Shown here: piece by piece, positions 23,654-32,073 of the stretch | Layout of the letters: each line of letters opens with the position of its first letter | How positions within the stretch are numbered: position 1 is the stretch's first letter | NCBI GenBank assembly: GCA_017621515.1 | Contig: JAGASY010000013.1 | Span: 1 to 64,000 of the forward strand | DNA length: 64,000 bases | Direction of reading: 5' to 3' | Origin: Bacteroidaceae bacterium | GTDB taxonomy: Bacteria; Bacteroidota; Bacteroidia; Bacteroidales; Bacteroidaceae | Made by a program: the position numbers and the translations under genes | The notes under the pieces: model-generated | The model's database searches: none | Told to the model about the DNA's origin: nothing | The model's input: the letters and a program-made list of their open reading frames with translations, nothing else

Positions 23654-26092
23654 TCAAATGTTAGCAATACTCATTATATCGGCAAAAACTCCTGCCGCCG
23701 TAACACTTGCACCGGCTCCATATCCCTGAATCAGCATCGGATAGTCATGATAACGCTCCGTAGTGATAAGAATGATATTGTTGCTGCCCTCAAGGTCGTA
23801 GAAAGGATGATGCTCACCTACTTCCTCCAACGAGACAGAAGCCTTGCCTCCATCGAGCTTCGCCACAAATCTCCAACGCTTGTTTTCCTTGTCGAGAACC
23901 TGACGACGCGCCTCAAAATCGGCATCCAATCCCGGCAAGTCCTGCCAAAACTCATCAAGGGAACCGACAAGCAAGTTGTCCGGAATGAACAGATGCTTCT
24001 CCACATCGCCCTGCTCTATCTCATAGCCTGCCTCACGCGACAGTATGACAAGCTTCCTTATCACATCCTTGCCACTAAGGTCAACACGAGGGTCCGGCTC
24101 CGAATAGCCCTCCTCTTTGGCAAGACGAACCGTCTGGCTGAAAGGAATGTCGGCACTTATGGTGTTAAAGATGAAGTTCAGCGTACCGCTCAGCACAGCT
24201 TCAATCTTCAATATGCGGTCGCCACTGTTTATAAGGTCATTAATCGTATTGATGATTGGCAGACCGGCTCCCACATTTGTTTCAAACAGGAACTTCACCC
24301 CGCGTTTGCGCGCCGTAGCCTTCAGTTCCGCATAGTTCTTATATTCAGACGATGCCGCCACCTTATTGGCAGCCACCACGGATATGTTATGTTCAAAGAA
24401 GTCGCCATAAAGGGATGCCACCTCCGGACTTGCCGTACAATCAACAAAAACGGAATTGAAGATATTCATGCCGATAACCTCGTTCTTCAATCTCTCAATA
24501 TTGCTGGGCTCGCTATGTTTCAGCTGTTCACGATAGTCAGTCAAATCTATCCCCTCACGGTTGAACATGGCATTATGACCACTCGCAATGCCCACCACAT
24601 TGAGTTTCAGTCCGCGTTCTTTCTTCAGCTTCTCACGCTGACCCGCAATCTGCTCTATCAAGCTGCTTCCGACTGTACCTACTCCGCAGACAAAGAGGTT
24701 AAGCACCTGATATTCCGAGAGAAAAAAACTGTCATGGATGACATTAAGCGTTTTTCTCAACAGTTTGCTCTCCACCACAAAAGAGATATTCGTTTCGGAA
24801 GCACCCTGAGCACAAGCGATGACGCTTATACCGCTGCGTCCGAGAGTGCCGAAAAGCTTTCCGGCGATGCCCGGAGTATGTTTCATGTTCTCGCCAACCA
24901 CTGCCACTGTGGCAAGATTGCTCTCGAACTTCATCTTGTACATTGCGCCCATCTCGATTTCCTTGGCGAACTCACGGTTCAGCACCTCACATGCCTGTTC
25001 CGCATCCTCATTGCGCACACCGATGGAGGTACTGTTCTCTGACGATGCCTGACTGACCATGAACACACTGATACCACAGTCGGCAAGAGCAGAGAATATA
25101 CGGCGGTTCACACCGATGACACCGACCATAGAGAGACCGGACACCGTGATAAGGCTCGTATTGTTGATGGAAGAGATACCCTTAATCGCCCGGTTCTCTT
25201 CTCCGCATTCCTGCTGTATGATTGTTCCTTTCGCATCCGGACGGAAGGTGTTCTTTATCAGAATCGGAATATTCTTCACACACACAGGATATATAGTAGG
25301 AGGATATACCACCTTTGCACCGAAGTTGCAAAGCTCCATCGCCTCCACGTATGAAAGACGATTGATGGTATATGCCGTATTTATCACTCGCGGATCGGCT
25401 GTCATAAAACCATCGACATCCGTCCATATCTCCAGCACATCGGCATCAAGAGCGGCAGCAATGATACTTGCCGTATAGTCAGAGCCTCCACGTCCGAGAT
25501 TGGTAATCTCCCCGCTCGACATGTCTGTGGAGATAAAACCCGGGACGAGTGCCACTTTCACTTCTTCCCCGAATCCCTTGAAAGCCTCGCAGACAAGCGT
25601 GTTCGTCAGTTCTGCATTCAAGAAATTCGCCCGCTGCTTCTTCTCGGTCTTGATAAAAGACAAAGAGTCAAACCACTTTGCGCCTTCAACCAAGGTTGCC
25701 ACAATATTAGAGGAGATACGCTCACCATAGCTGACAATGGCATTGGAAGTCTTCTCCGACAAATCTTTTATCAGATAAACACCCTGATAAATGCTCTTCA
25801 AGTCTGCAAGAAGCTCGTCAACCACCGCCAACAAAGCAGTTTTCTTGACAGGATCGGGAATAATGGCATCTATCATCTCATGATGGCGCTCTACCATCTC
25901 CTTATATGAATCAAGATACGAGATATCACCTTCCTGCGCCAGCTTCGATGTACCGATAAGCTTGTCGGTAATACCGCCGAGTGCGGAAACAACCACTACC
26001 ACTGGCTCATCGGCAGCCTCTACAATCTTCTTGACATTGAGAATACTCTCTACGGAACCTACGGATGTTCCGCCAAACTTTAATACTTTCAT
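23654..26092 (-). CDS. thrA: Bifunctional aspartokinase / homoserine dehydrogenase
   Basis: An 812-residue fusion, the usual length. The kinase starts with MKVLKFGGTSVGSVESI and continues with GRGGSDYTASIIAAAL. Two ACT-type regulatory segments follow (SMVGVIGVNRRIFSAL and MKHTPGIAGKLFGTLGRSG). The homoserine dehydrogenase half includes LNLFVCGVGTVGSSLIEQI and GTLNFIFNTI. It catalyses the first and third steps from aspartate to threonine, and the ACT domains imply feedback control by threonine. It heads the thr operon. A promoter at 26381-26411 and a possible leader peptide at 26260-26328 precede it. Confidence 0.96.
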   Translation of the reverse strand: MKVLKFGGTSVGSVESILNVKKIVEAADEPVVVVVSALGGITDKLIGTSKLAQEGDISYLDSYKEMVERHHEMIDAIIPDPVKKTALLAVVDELLADLKSIYQGVYLIKDLSEKTSNAIVSYGERISSNIVATLVEGAKWFDSLSFIKTEKKQRANFLNAELTNTLVCEAFKGFGEEVKVALVPGFISTDMSSGEITNLGRGGSDYTASIIAAALDADVLEIWTDVDGFMTADPRVINTAYTINRLSYVEAMELCNFGAKVVYPPTIYPVCVKNIPILIKNTFRPDAKGTIIQQECGEENRAIKGISSINNTSLITVSGLSMVGVIGVNRRIFSALADCGISVFMVSQASSENSTSIGVRNEDAEQACEVLNREFAKEIEMGAMYKMKFESNLATVAVVGENMKHTPGIAGKLFGTLGRSGISVIACAQGASETNISFVVESKLLRKTLNVIHDSFFLSEYQVLNLFVCGVGTVGSSLIEQIAGQREKLKKERGLKLNVVGIASGHNAMFNREGIDLTDYREQLKHSEPSNIERLKNEVIGMNIFNSVFVDCTASPEVASLYGDFFEHNISVVAANKVAASSEYKNYAELKATARKRGVKFLFETNVGAGLPIINTINDLINSGDRILKIEAVLSGTLNFIFNTISADIPFSQTVRLAKEEGYSEPDPRVDLSGKDVIRKLVILSREAGYEIEQGDVEKHLFIPDNLLVGSLDEFWQDLPGLDADFEARRQVLDKENKRWRFVAKLDGGKASVSLEEVGEHHPFYDLEGSNNIILITTERYHDYPMLIQGYGAGASVTAAGVFADIMSIANI

Positions 26093-26155
26093 TGTGCTGA
26101 TTTTATTTTTGATTTAGCCGATACAGGCATATACACGTACATGTCCATAACGCTC

Positions 26156-26268
26156 CCCCTCACAACAGGGGTCTAATTTTACTTTTGTAATAAAAAAACG
26201 GATTATTCAATATGCTAACAACAGTTAGCCTTTCATATAGAATTTATATATACATCTGCTCAACCCCT
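26156..26268 (-). promoter_or_regulatory. Mutually exclusive pairings in the thrA leader
   Basis: AGGGGT at 26167-26172 can pair with CCCCT at 26156-26160 (six-base loop) or with ACCCCT at 26263-26268, which lies inside the last codons of the putative leader peptide. A separate small hairpin, GCTAAC/GTTAGC, lies near 26213-26228, twelve bases before a run of seven T on the minus strand. The layout is that of an attenuator, but no stem abuts the T-run, so control of translation is an alternative. Confidence 0.4.
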
Positions 26269-26328
26269 AAGGGTCATACCCTTTGCGGCTGTACTCTTCA
26301 TACCAGTCCAAACACGGCTGAGATTCAT
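26260..26328 (-). CDS. Putative thr leader peptide, 22 aa
   Basis: An ATG on the minus strand opens a 22-codon frame, MNLSRVWTGMKSTAAKGM followed by TLRG, with Thr codons ACT, ACA and ACC at positions 8, 13 and 19. It begins about 45 nt after the predicted transcription start and ends 167 nt before thrA. Its stop region overlaps one of two competing pairing partners in the leader RNA. Three Thr in 22 residues is only mild enrichment, so this is a candidate rather than a firm call. Confidence 0.4.
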   Translation of the reverse strand: MNLSRVWTGMKSTAAKGMTLRG

Positions 26329-26380
26329 ATAATTTGTATATATATTCATCATTTCAGTGACAAATTTCTTAAAAACGCTG

Positions 26381-26411
26381 CAAATTTAGAACTTTTTGCA
26401 GAGAATACAAA
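26381..26411 (-). promoter_or_regulatory. Promoter of the thr operon
   Basis: On the minus strand TTTG (26411-26408), a 19-bp spacer and TAAATTTG (26388-26381) match the Bacteroidetes promoter consensus exactly. Transcription would start near 26374, giving a leader of about 280 nt before thrA. Confidence 0.7.
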
Positions 26412-26531
26412 TTAAAGATGATTTTTTTAGAAGTGACTCCATGTTATTTGTCAACGCAAGGACATATCCGGCAGAGTCCTCTATTATTTCTTGATTTTAC
26501 AGGGGCATTTGCAGAACCCCATAAAAGGCCT

Positions 26532-27365
26532 CCATAAAAAAATTTTTGAATACGATTTTTGAGAGGGTATTCAGTTTTGACAAAATGAAAAGCGTACTCC
26601 AGCATTCCGATCCAATTTTACAGATTTTCCATTCAAATACTATCTTTTTGATTTTGCCAAATGTTAAAACTCCAAGCCCTCTGGCACGCGTCAAAATAAA
26701 GCTCACTGAACTTTTATCGGAGAATGGGGATTCTGTGCGCATTTCGTGAAGCCTCCGCAAATTGTGAAATAGTGTTTCATCTTGGAATGGTTCTTTCACA
26801 TTTATTTATCTCCGGCGAAGAGTCTTTTTGAAAAAAGTACTAAGTTCGCAAATTTTCAGCGCGCTGTTTTTTTCTCCACAGCGCACTGCAATTTTATTTG
26901 CAGTGCGCTGCAAATTCTCTCACTGTGCGCTGAAAATTTGAAAACAGTGCGCTGAAAATAAAAAAACAGTGGGGAATGGAGAAAAAGCCTGTTTGCTTCG
27001 GCTGAAATGTTAAGAAGTGTATAATCCGCAGTTTTGGAAGAACATCTGAACAGGAACTTAAAAATATGTAGATTTTTAAGAGTGTTTGAAGGTAGGAAAG
27101 GTATATTTTTCTATAATTCATTAATAATCAACAGATTATCAGAATATGGAAAACTTTCAAAAATTTGCGTCCGACGCGTTTTTTTGAAGATTTTGAAAAG
27201 TTTTATATTCTATTGATTATCAATCAGTTATCCTTAAACCAAAAATTTCATCTCTTTGTCCTCAATAAAAAAACTCTTCAAATGTTAAATTTTCATTTTA
27301 GGCGAAAATATCATTTTGTCAAATTGAAAAAGTCGGATTTAGCGTGTTTTTCGCTGTTTATATGA
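26532..27365 (-). repeat. Large intergenic element, copy C
   Basis: Inverted relative to copies A and B. Far arm TGACAAAATGAAA at 26578-26590 and L arm TATCATTTTGTCA at 27309-27321 are 744 bp apart edge to edge. The R box is at 26643-26702, the array at 26857-26954 and a conserved hairpin at 27155-27189. R1 units lie outside the L end at 27364-27480, as in the other copies. It fills the gap between priA and the thr promoter. A 60-codon frame at 27034-27216 resembles one in copy B (see findings). Confidence 0.85.
26857..26954. repeat. 22-bp-phased CGCACTG array in element C
   Basis: Motifs start at 26857, 26879, 26901, 26923 and 26945, period exactly 22 bp. The first is the full palindrome CAGCGCGCTG. 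The array lies 367 bp from the L arm and 279 bp from the far arm, as in copies A and B. Confidence 0.9.
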
Positions 27366-27480
27366 ATGTATTCGACAGACTTCTCATGTTTCTTTTTGGA
27401 AGTATATTCAACAAAGGAATCTGCCAAATACATCCGTAAATCACAGTCGTATAAACATGAGAAGCTTGTCGAAGATATCC
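27364..27480. repeat. R1 repeat cluster beside element C
   Basis: An R1 unit in minus orientation (27364-27391) and one in plus orientation (27452-27480) form inverted repeats matching at about 23 of 28 bases. A partial unit with CTGCCAAATACATCC lies between them. The cluster separates element C from the priA stop. Confidence 0.7.
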
Positions 27481-27516
27481 ATTTCAAATATTACCCTGTA
27501 CAATCACAACAGATTC

Positions 27517-29517
27517 TCAAACAGGATCTACATCATAATGGATATTCAGTCCGTTAGATGAAGGAAGATGAAGCATCTGTTGCTTGACTGCACACAGAAC
27601 GGAGCGCACCTTGCTTACAGACGCTCCGTTCTCAATCTTTATCACAATCTTACGTATGAACAACGACTGCACGCGTCCGACCGGAGGACTGTCCGGTCCA
27701 AGTATTCTGTCGCCGAAAACCTCGCGGAGCATTGAAGCCATCGTCTGTGAAAGAGAATCCAGAACACGATTGTCCTTATGCCTCAGATAGACATATATCA
27801 GGCGGAAAAAGGGCGGATAGCGGAAGATACGACGCTCCTCCATCTGTGCTTGGAACATAGAAAGATAGTCGTTGCCTACAACCTGCGTTATTATATCACT
27901 ATCTACACTGCGGGTCTGAAGAACCACCCTTCCTTTATGTTTTTTCCGTCCGGCGCGTCCTGCCACTTGCGAAAGCACGTGGAATGTACGCTCGTAGCTC
28001 CTAAAATCGGGCTGGTTCAGCATCGTATCGGCATCGAGTACACCGACCACACTCACATTGTCGAAGTCAAGTCCCTTGGACACCATCTGAGTCCCGATAA
28101 GAATGTCGCTTTCGTGACTGGCAAAATCATTGATGATGCGCTCGTATGCAGCACGTGTACGCGCCGTGTCCAAGTCAAGCCGCAACGTGCTTGCCTCCGG
28201 AAACAGCTCCTTTATCTGATCTTCCACACGTTCCGTACCAATGCCGACAGTCGAGAAGTCCGCCTCTTCGCAATTCGGACACCGGGGCGGAAGTGCGTAT
28301 GTGTGTCCGCAATAATGACAAGTAAGCATTCCCGTGCCTTTATGATAAGTAAGACTCACATCGCAATGTTCGCAACGAGGAACCCAGCCGCATGTACGGC
28401 ACTCGATGAAAGGCGAATATCCGCGACGGTTCTGGAACAGAATCACTTGTTCGTGGCGGCTCAGTGCTTCTTTTATAGCATCGACCAGCACAGGCGAGAA
28501 GGCACCGTTCATCCGTTTCTGATGCCGCAAACGTTTGATGTCAACAAGTTCAATGTCCGGAAGCTGCATGTCGTTGTATCTCTGCATCAAGGGCACATAC
28601 CCGTAGCGTCCGTTCTGAGCATGATGGAAAGTCTCCAGACTCGGCGTCGCCGTGCCTAATAGCGTCTTCGCGCCATACTGACGCGCAAGCATTATCGCCG
28701 CACTTCGCGCATGGTATCGGGGAGCAGGGTCTTGCTGCTTGTAGGAGGTCTCATGCTCTTCATCCACAATTACAAGCCCCAAGTTCCGGAAAGGCAGGAA
28801 CACGGAAGAGCGCGCCCCAAGTATCAGACCGTAAGGCTTGTCGGAAAGAAGACGGCTATAGATTTCAACTCTTACCCCATCGGCAAACTTGGAATGATAG
28901 ACTCCGAGCTTGTCACCAAAGACATTGCGCAGACGCTCCGTTATCTGTGTGGTAAGGGCTATCTCAGGAAGCAGATAAAGGACCTGCTTTCCCTCCTGTA
29001 TGTATTTGTCGATAAGATGGATATAGACCTCCGTTTTTCCGCTCGATGTCACCCCATGAAACAAGGTGATGTCTTTCTCCCGGAAACTATCGTTTATCTG
29101 TTCAAAAGCCCGCTGCTGTGCTGCATTCAGCGTGTTCTTCACCCCCTCAGCCTGCACCGTCGCCACTTTCTTTCGCCTCCTCGATGTTTCTTTTTTTTCA
29201 GTGGCTTTCATACCTGCGGGCATCGCCGCATTATAAACATCACCCACGGTACAGAGATAATAATCTGCCATCCACTGCCAAAAAGCAATCTGCCGGTCAC
29301 TGACCGTCGGTACGGCATCCAGCACCTCGTGTATGTCTTTGACAAGAACATCCGCCGGGGCATCTTCATGCACACGAAGAACTACACCGGTATAAATCTT
29401 TTTCTTTCCGAAAGGTACAACCACCCGGCTGCCTTTCTTCACCACGGTCTCCATGTCTCGCGGTATCGAATAGGTGAAAGCATCAAAAGGAATCGGAAGT
29501 ATGACGTCTGCGTACAT
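27517..29517 (-). CDS. priA: Primosomal replication helicase PriA
   Basis: A 666-residue 3'-5' helicase that restarts stalled replication forks. The N-terminal DNA-binding region begins MYADVILPIPFDAFTYSIP. Walker A is GVTSSGKTE, Walker B IVDEEHE, and GTATPSLET is helicase motif III. The zinc-binding cysteines are paired through CRTCGWVPRCEHCD, CHYCG and CPNCEE. It is shorter than E. coli PriA (732 residues), mostly between the N-terminal domain and the helicase. The start has the conserved family N terminus. It is monocistronic, with its own promoter at 29562-29591. Confidence 0.95.
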   Translation of the reverse strand: MYADVILPIPFDAFTYSIPRDMETVVKKGSRVVVPFGKKKIYTGVVLRVHEDAPADVLVKDIHEVLDAVPTVSDRQIAFWQWMADYYLCTVGDVYNAAMPAGMKATEKKETSRRRKKVATVQAEGVKNTLNAAQQRAFEQINDSFREKDITLFHGVTSSGKTEVYIHLIDKYIQEGKQVLYLLPEIALTTQITERLRNVFGDKLGVYHSKFADGVRVEIYSRLLSDKPYGLILGARSSVFLPFRNLGLVIVDEEHETSYKQQDPAPRYHARSAAIMLARQYGAKTLLGTATPSLETFHHAQNGRYGYVPLMQRYNDMQLPDIELVDIKRLRHQKRMNGAFSPVLVDAIKEALSRHEQVILFQNRRGYSPFIECRTCGWVPRCEHCDVSLTYHKGTGMLTCHYCGHTYALPPRCPNCEEADFSTVGIGTERVEDQIKELFPEASTLRLDLDTARTRAAYERIINDFASHESDILIGTQMVSKGLDFDNVSVVGVLDADTMLNQPDFRSYERTFHVLSQVAGRAGRKKHKGRVVLQTRSVDSDIITQVVGNDYLSMFQAQMEERRIFRYPPFFRLIYVYLRHKDNRVLDSLSQTMASMLREVFGDRILGPDSPPVGRVQSLFIRKIVIKIENGASVSKVRSVLCAVKQQMLHLPSSNGLNIHYDVDPV

Positions 29518-29561
29518 GTTCTACAGTTGTTTTTGTTATTACATCTTTTCTGTCGGAAATG

Positions 29562-29591
29562 CAAAGATAGTCTTTTTGTTCCTCATAACAA
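29562..29591 (-). promoter_or_regulatory. Candidate promoter of priA
   Basis: On the minus strand TTG (29591-29589), 19 bp, then TATCTTTG (29569-29562), 45 bp before the start codon. Confidence 0.45.
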
Positions 29592-29642
29592 TGCTTCGGT
29601 AATTTTTCAAGAGGCAGTCAATGGTTCAGCAGAGGCAAATCG

Positions 29643-31961
29643 TCATTTGAGAATGCCGGCATCTGTATCTTTATTATTCAACTCTACTTCCTGCGTTTTG
29701 GATTTTATCCCATGATTCCAATGCCAAGAGAATGTAAGGAGAATGTTATTGCCCGCTTCGGAGTTACTGTGTCTTACTACTTTATGTACCACATTATTAA
29801 GTGTTTCTACACGATTGTTCGTACCTCCATGCTGGAATGGCTGCTCCCATGTAAGTCCAACCTTCAGGTTTTTCCAGCTGTAGGTTGCATTGAGAGAACT
29901 GGAATACTCATTATACCAAACAGTTTCTGCAAAAAGACTATTGTAGCGGCTACTTATAGCGGCAGACAAGTAGAACTTACCTAAATAACTTTCTAATGCG
30001 AAGTTACCATAAAAGAAACCTCGCTTATTTGCATACAGATTGCTTTTGGCATGAAAAAGATTATAACTTCCAGAACCACTTACGACTAATTTATTATTAA
30101 AGGCAGCATAGCGCAAATAAGCCATCAGCACCAGTTGGTTCATATCCCGCTGGTTCTGTACTCCATTATCAAAGAATATCTGCCCATCCATTTCTGTACG
30201 GGTGATTGTCGGCATGATGGCTTTTTTATTGGAAGCGTATGTCACATTCAACATCGCATACAAGTTAGTTTTGTAGTAGGTCGCCTTTATTGAATTCTCT
30301 ATATGATTGAAAGGTTTCAAAAAGGGATTACCGACACGACGTTCCCAATGATCTTTTTGTATGGTTATGTCGTTCAGAAGTGCCAAGGAGGGCAAACGAG
30401 ATGCGAGATTGAATTGATATCCCAAACTGATAGCAGGTGATAAAGAGTAATTGAAATTGATTTGTGGTGTGAAACACAGTTTGTGATATTTGTCTTTATC
30501 CTGAGTGTAGTACTGGGCATCCAAAGATAGACTTGCACTTCCGGACAATTGTTTCCAGCGTCCGTCCATCTGTACGTATGCGTTGGAATTGGAATTCTTC
30601 ATTTGGGTCTCACTGTTAATGCTTCCGGTATAATCATTTCTGGTATCACTATAGACAGAACGCAGACCTGAGGTCAAGTTTAGCCATTTAACTCCTTTGC
30701 TGTATTTGACTTCACCGATTAAGGATACTTTCTTGCCATTTATGCCATAAGAAGTTTGAAAAGTTCCAGTTCCACCTTCTTGCTCATAGGAATAATTGTA
30801 GTCGGAATTAATATACGTTCCAACCACATTAAAAACCAACTCCTGCTGGTGTGGTAGATATTTCTTGAAATACAGGTTTAATGCCGGCGAACTATGCTGG
30901 TCTTTACTGCGAATATGGTAAGTATTATCGTTCTTTCCAGTCTCATTCACAAGGAATGTGCTATTTTGTTTTGGGTTACGTTGAATATTCATATATCCTT
31001 GTATCTGAAGTACATATTTATCGGGATGGGTAATATTGTATTTTAAGGTAGTCCCGTGTGTGGCGGACAACGTGCGTGAGGATAAGCTCCGTGTATGCAC
31101 AGTGTGCCAAATCTCGTTTGGCAAAAGATATTGGCTCAAGTCGTCAGAACTCAGACGTGAATAATTTTGATAGTTCCCACTCTGGTTGATGCTTAATTGG
31201 GAATTATTATTGTTATACGTGGCATAGATATTATTATACCCATTAGTAACTTTTACGGAGTTTGTAGTATTCATGCCTAATGTGACACCATTCCGGGCTT
31301 GTTTAAGTACCAAATTAACAGCTATGGCGAGATGTGTTCCATATTTCAGTCCGGGATTACGGACAATTTCCACTCGTTTTATCTGTTTTGGGTCGATTAT
31401 GGCAATATCATTTACTTCTGCAGGGATATCATTAATGAATAAAGCCACACCACCTAAAGGATCCAGCGAAGATATTGTACGGGTTATCGGATTAACCACC
31501 AATAATGGTATAGGTAATTTCTTTAATAAATCCAATCCACTTCCAGATGTCTCAATCTGTTGTTCTGACGGATAGATACTTTGTTTGTCTGTAGTAAACA
31601 CATTCCGATCTGCAACAATACGCACCTCGTTCAACTGTATATTCTTTTCATACATAACTAATATCCCTAAATCCAAATCTTGTCCTTGAGGAATTTGTAC
31701 ATCTGCAATGTATTCAGAATAACCAATATGAGAACACAACAGGGTATATTCACCTACTTCTACATTGCGCAGTATAAAAGTTCCTTTAGCCGTTGTTTGT
31801 GTGGACAACATTATCTTTCTGTCTTTTAATGTACATAAAAACACATTTGCACCATTAATAGGAGTATTTGTTTCATCGCATATTGTACCAACAAGGTCGT
31901 TAGCCTGAATATGCAGACAGCATGACAGTGATAGAAAAAGGAGAAATAAAAGTGGTCTCAT
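29643..31961 (-). CDS. Outer-membrane beta-barrel protein with carboxypeptidase-regulatory-like domain
   Basis: A 772-residue outer-membrane protein. A signal peptide is followed by a carboxypeptidase-regulatory-like fold (about 24-110, with DLVGTICDETNTPINGANV), a plug-like segment (LLKKLPIPLLVVNP, FINDIPAEVNDIAIIDPKQ) and a long beta-rich barrel. It resembles the TonB-receptor-like OMP_b-brl_3 proteins of Bacteroidetes. It is the last of three consecutive barrel genes. The DNA looks more AT-rich than the neighbouring genes, which may point to transfer. The substrate is unknown, and I see no SusD partner. Confidence 0.8.
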   Translation of the reverse strand: MRPLLFLLFLSLSCCLHIQANDLVGTICDETNTPINGANVFLCTLKDRKIMLSTQTTAKGTFILRNVEVGEYTLLCSHIGYSEYIADVQIPQGQDLDLGILVMYEKNIQLNEVRIVADRNVFTTDKQSIYPSEQQIETSGSGLDLLKKLPIPLLVVNPITRTISSLDPLGGVALFINDIPAEVNDIAIIDPKQIKRVEIVRNPGLKYGTHLAIAVNLVLKQARNGVTLGMNTTNSVKVTNGYNNIYATYNNNNSQLSINQSGNYQNYSRLSSDDLSQYLLPNEIWHTVHTRSLSSRTLSATHGTTLKYNITHPDKYVLQIQGYMNIQRNPKQNSTFLVNETGKNDNTYHIRSKDQHSSPALNLYFKKYLPHQQELVFNVVGTYINSDYNYSYEQEGGTGTFQTSYGINGKKVSLIGEVKYSKGVKWLNLTSGLRSVYSDTRNDYTGSINSETQMKNSNSNAYVQMDGRWKQLSGSASLSLDAQYYTQDKDKYHKLCFTPQINFNYSLSPAISLGYQFNLASRLPSLALLNDITIQKDHWERRVGNPFLKPFNHIENSIKATYYKTNLYAMLNVTYASNKKAIMPTITRTEMDGQIFFDNGVQNQRDMNQLVLMAYLRYAAFNNKLVVSGSGSYNLFHAKSNLYANKRGFFYGNFALESYLGKFYLSAAISSRYNSLFAETVWYNEYSSSLNATYSWKNLKVGLTWEQPFQHGGTNNRVETLNNVVHKVVRHSNSEAGNNILLTFSWHWNHGIKSKTQEVELNNKDTDAGILK

Positions 31962-32073
31962 AATCTTGCAGTTATTTAATTAAAAGTTAGAATGTTATAG
32001 ACAGGAATTCCGATAGAGTTATGATTGGCTGTGATTCAACATGAACTATTCCGTTATGGAATGATTGCTTTTC

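Noticed and set aside
26093-26260. Known riboswitch class in the thr leader
   Set aside because: No conserved core of a lysine, threonine-related or other riboswitch that I can recall is present.
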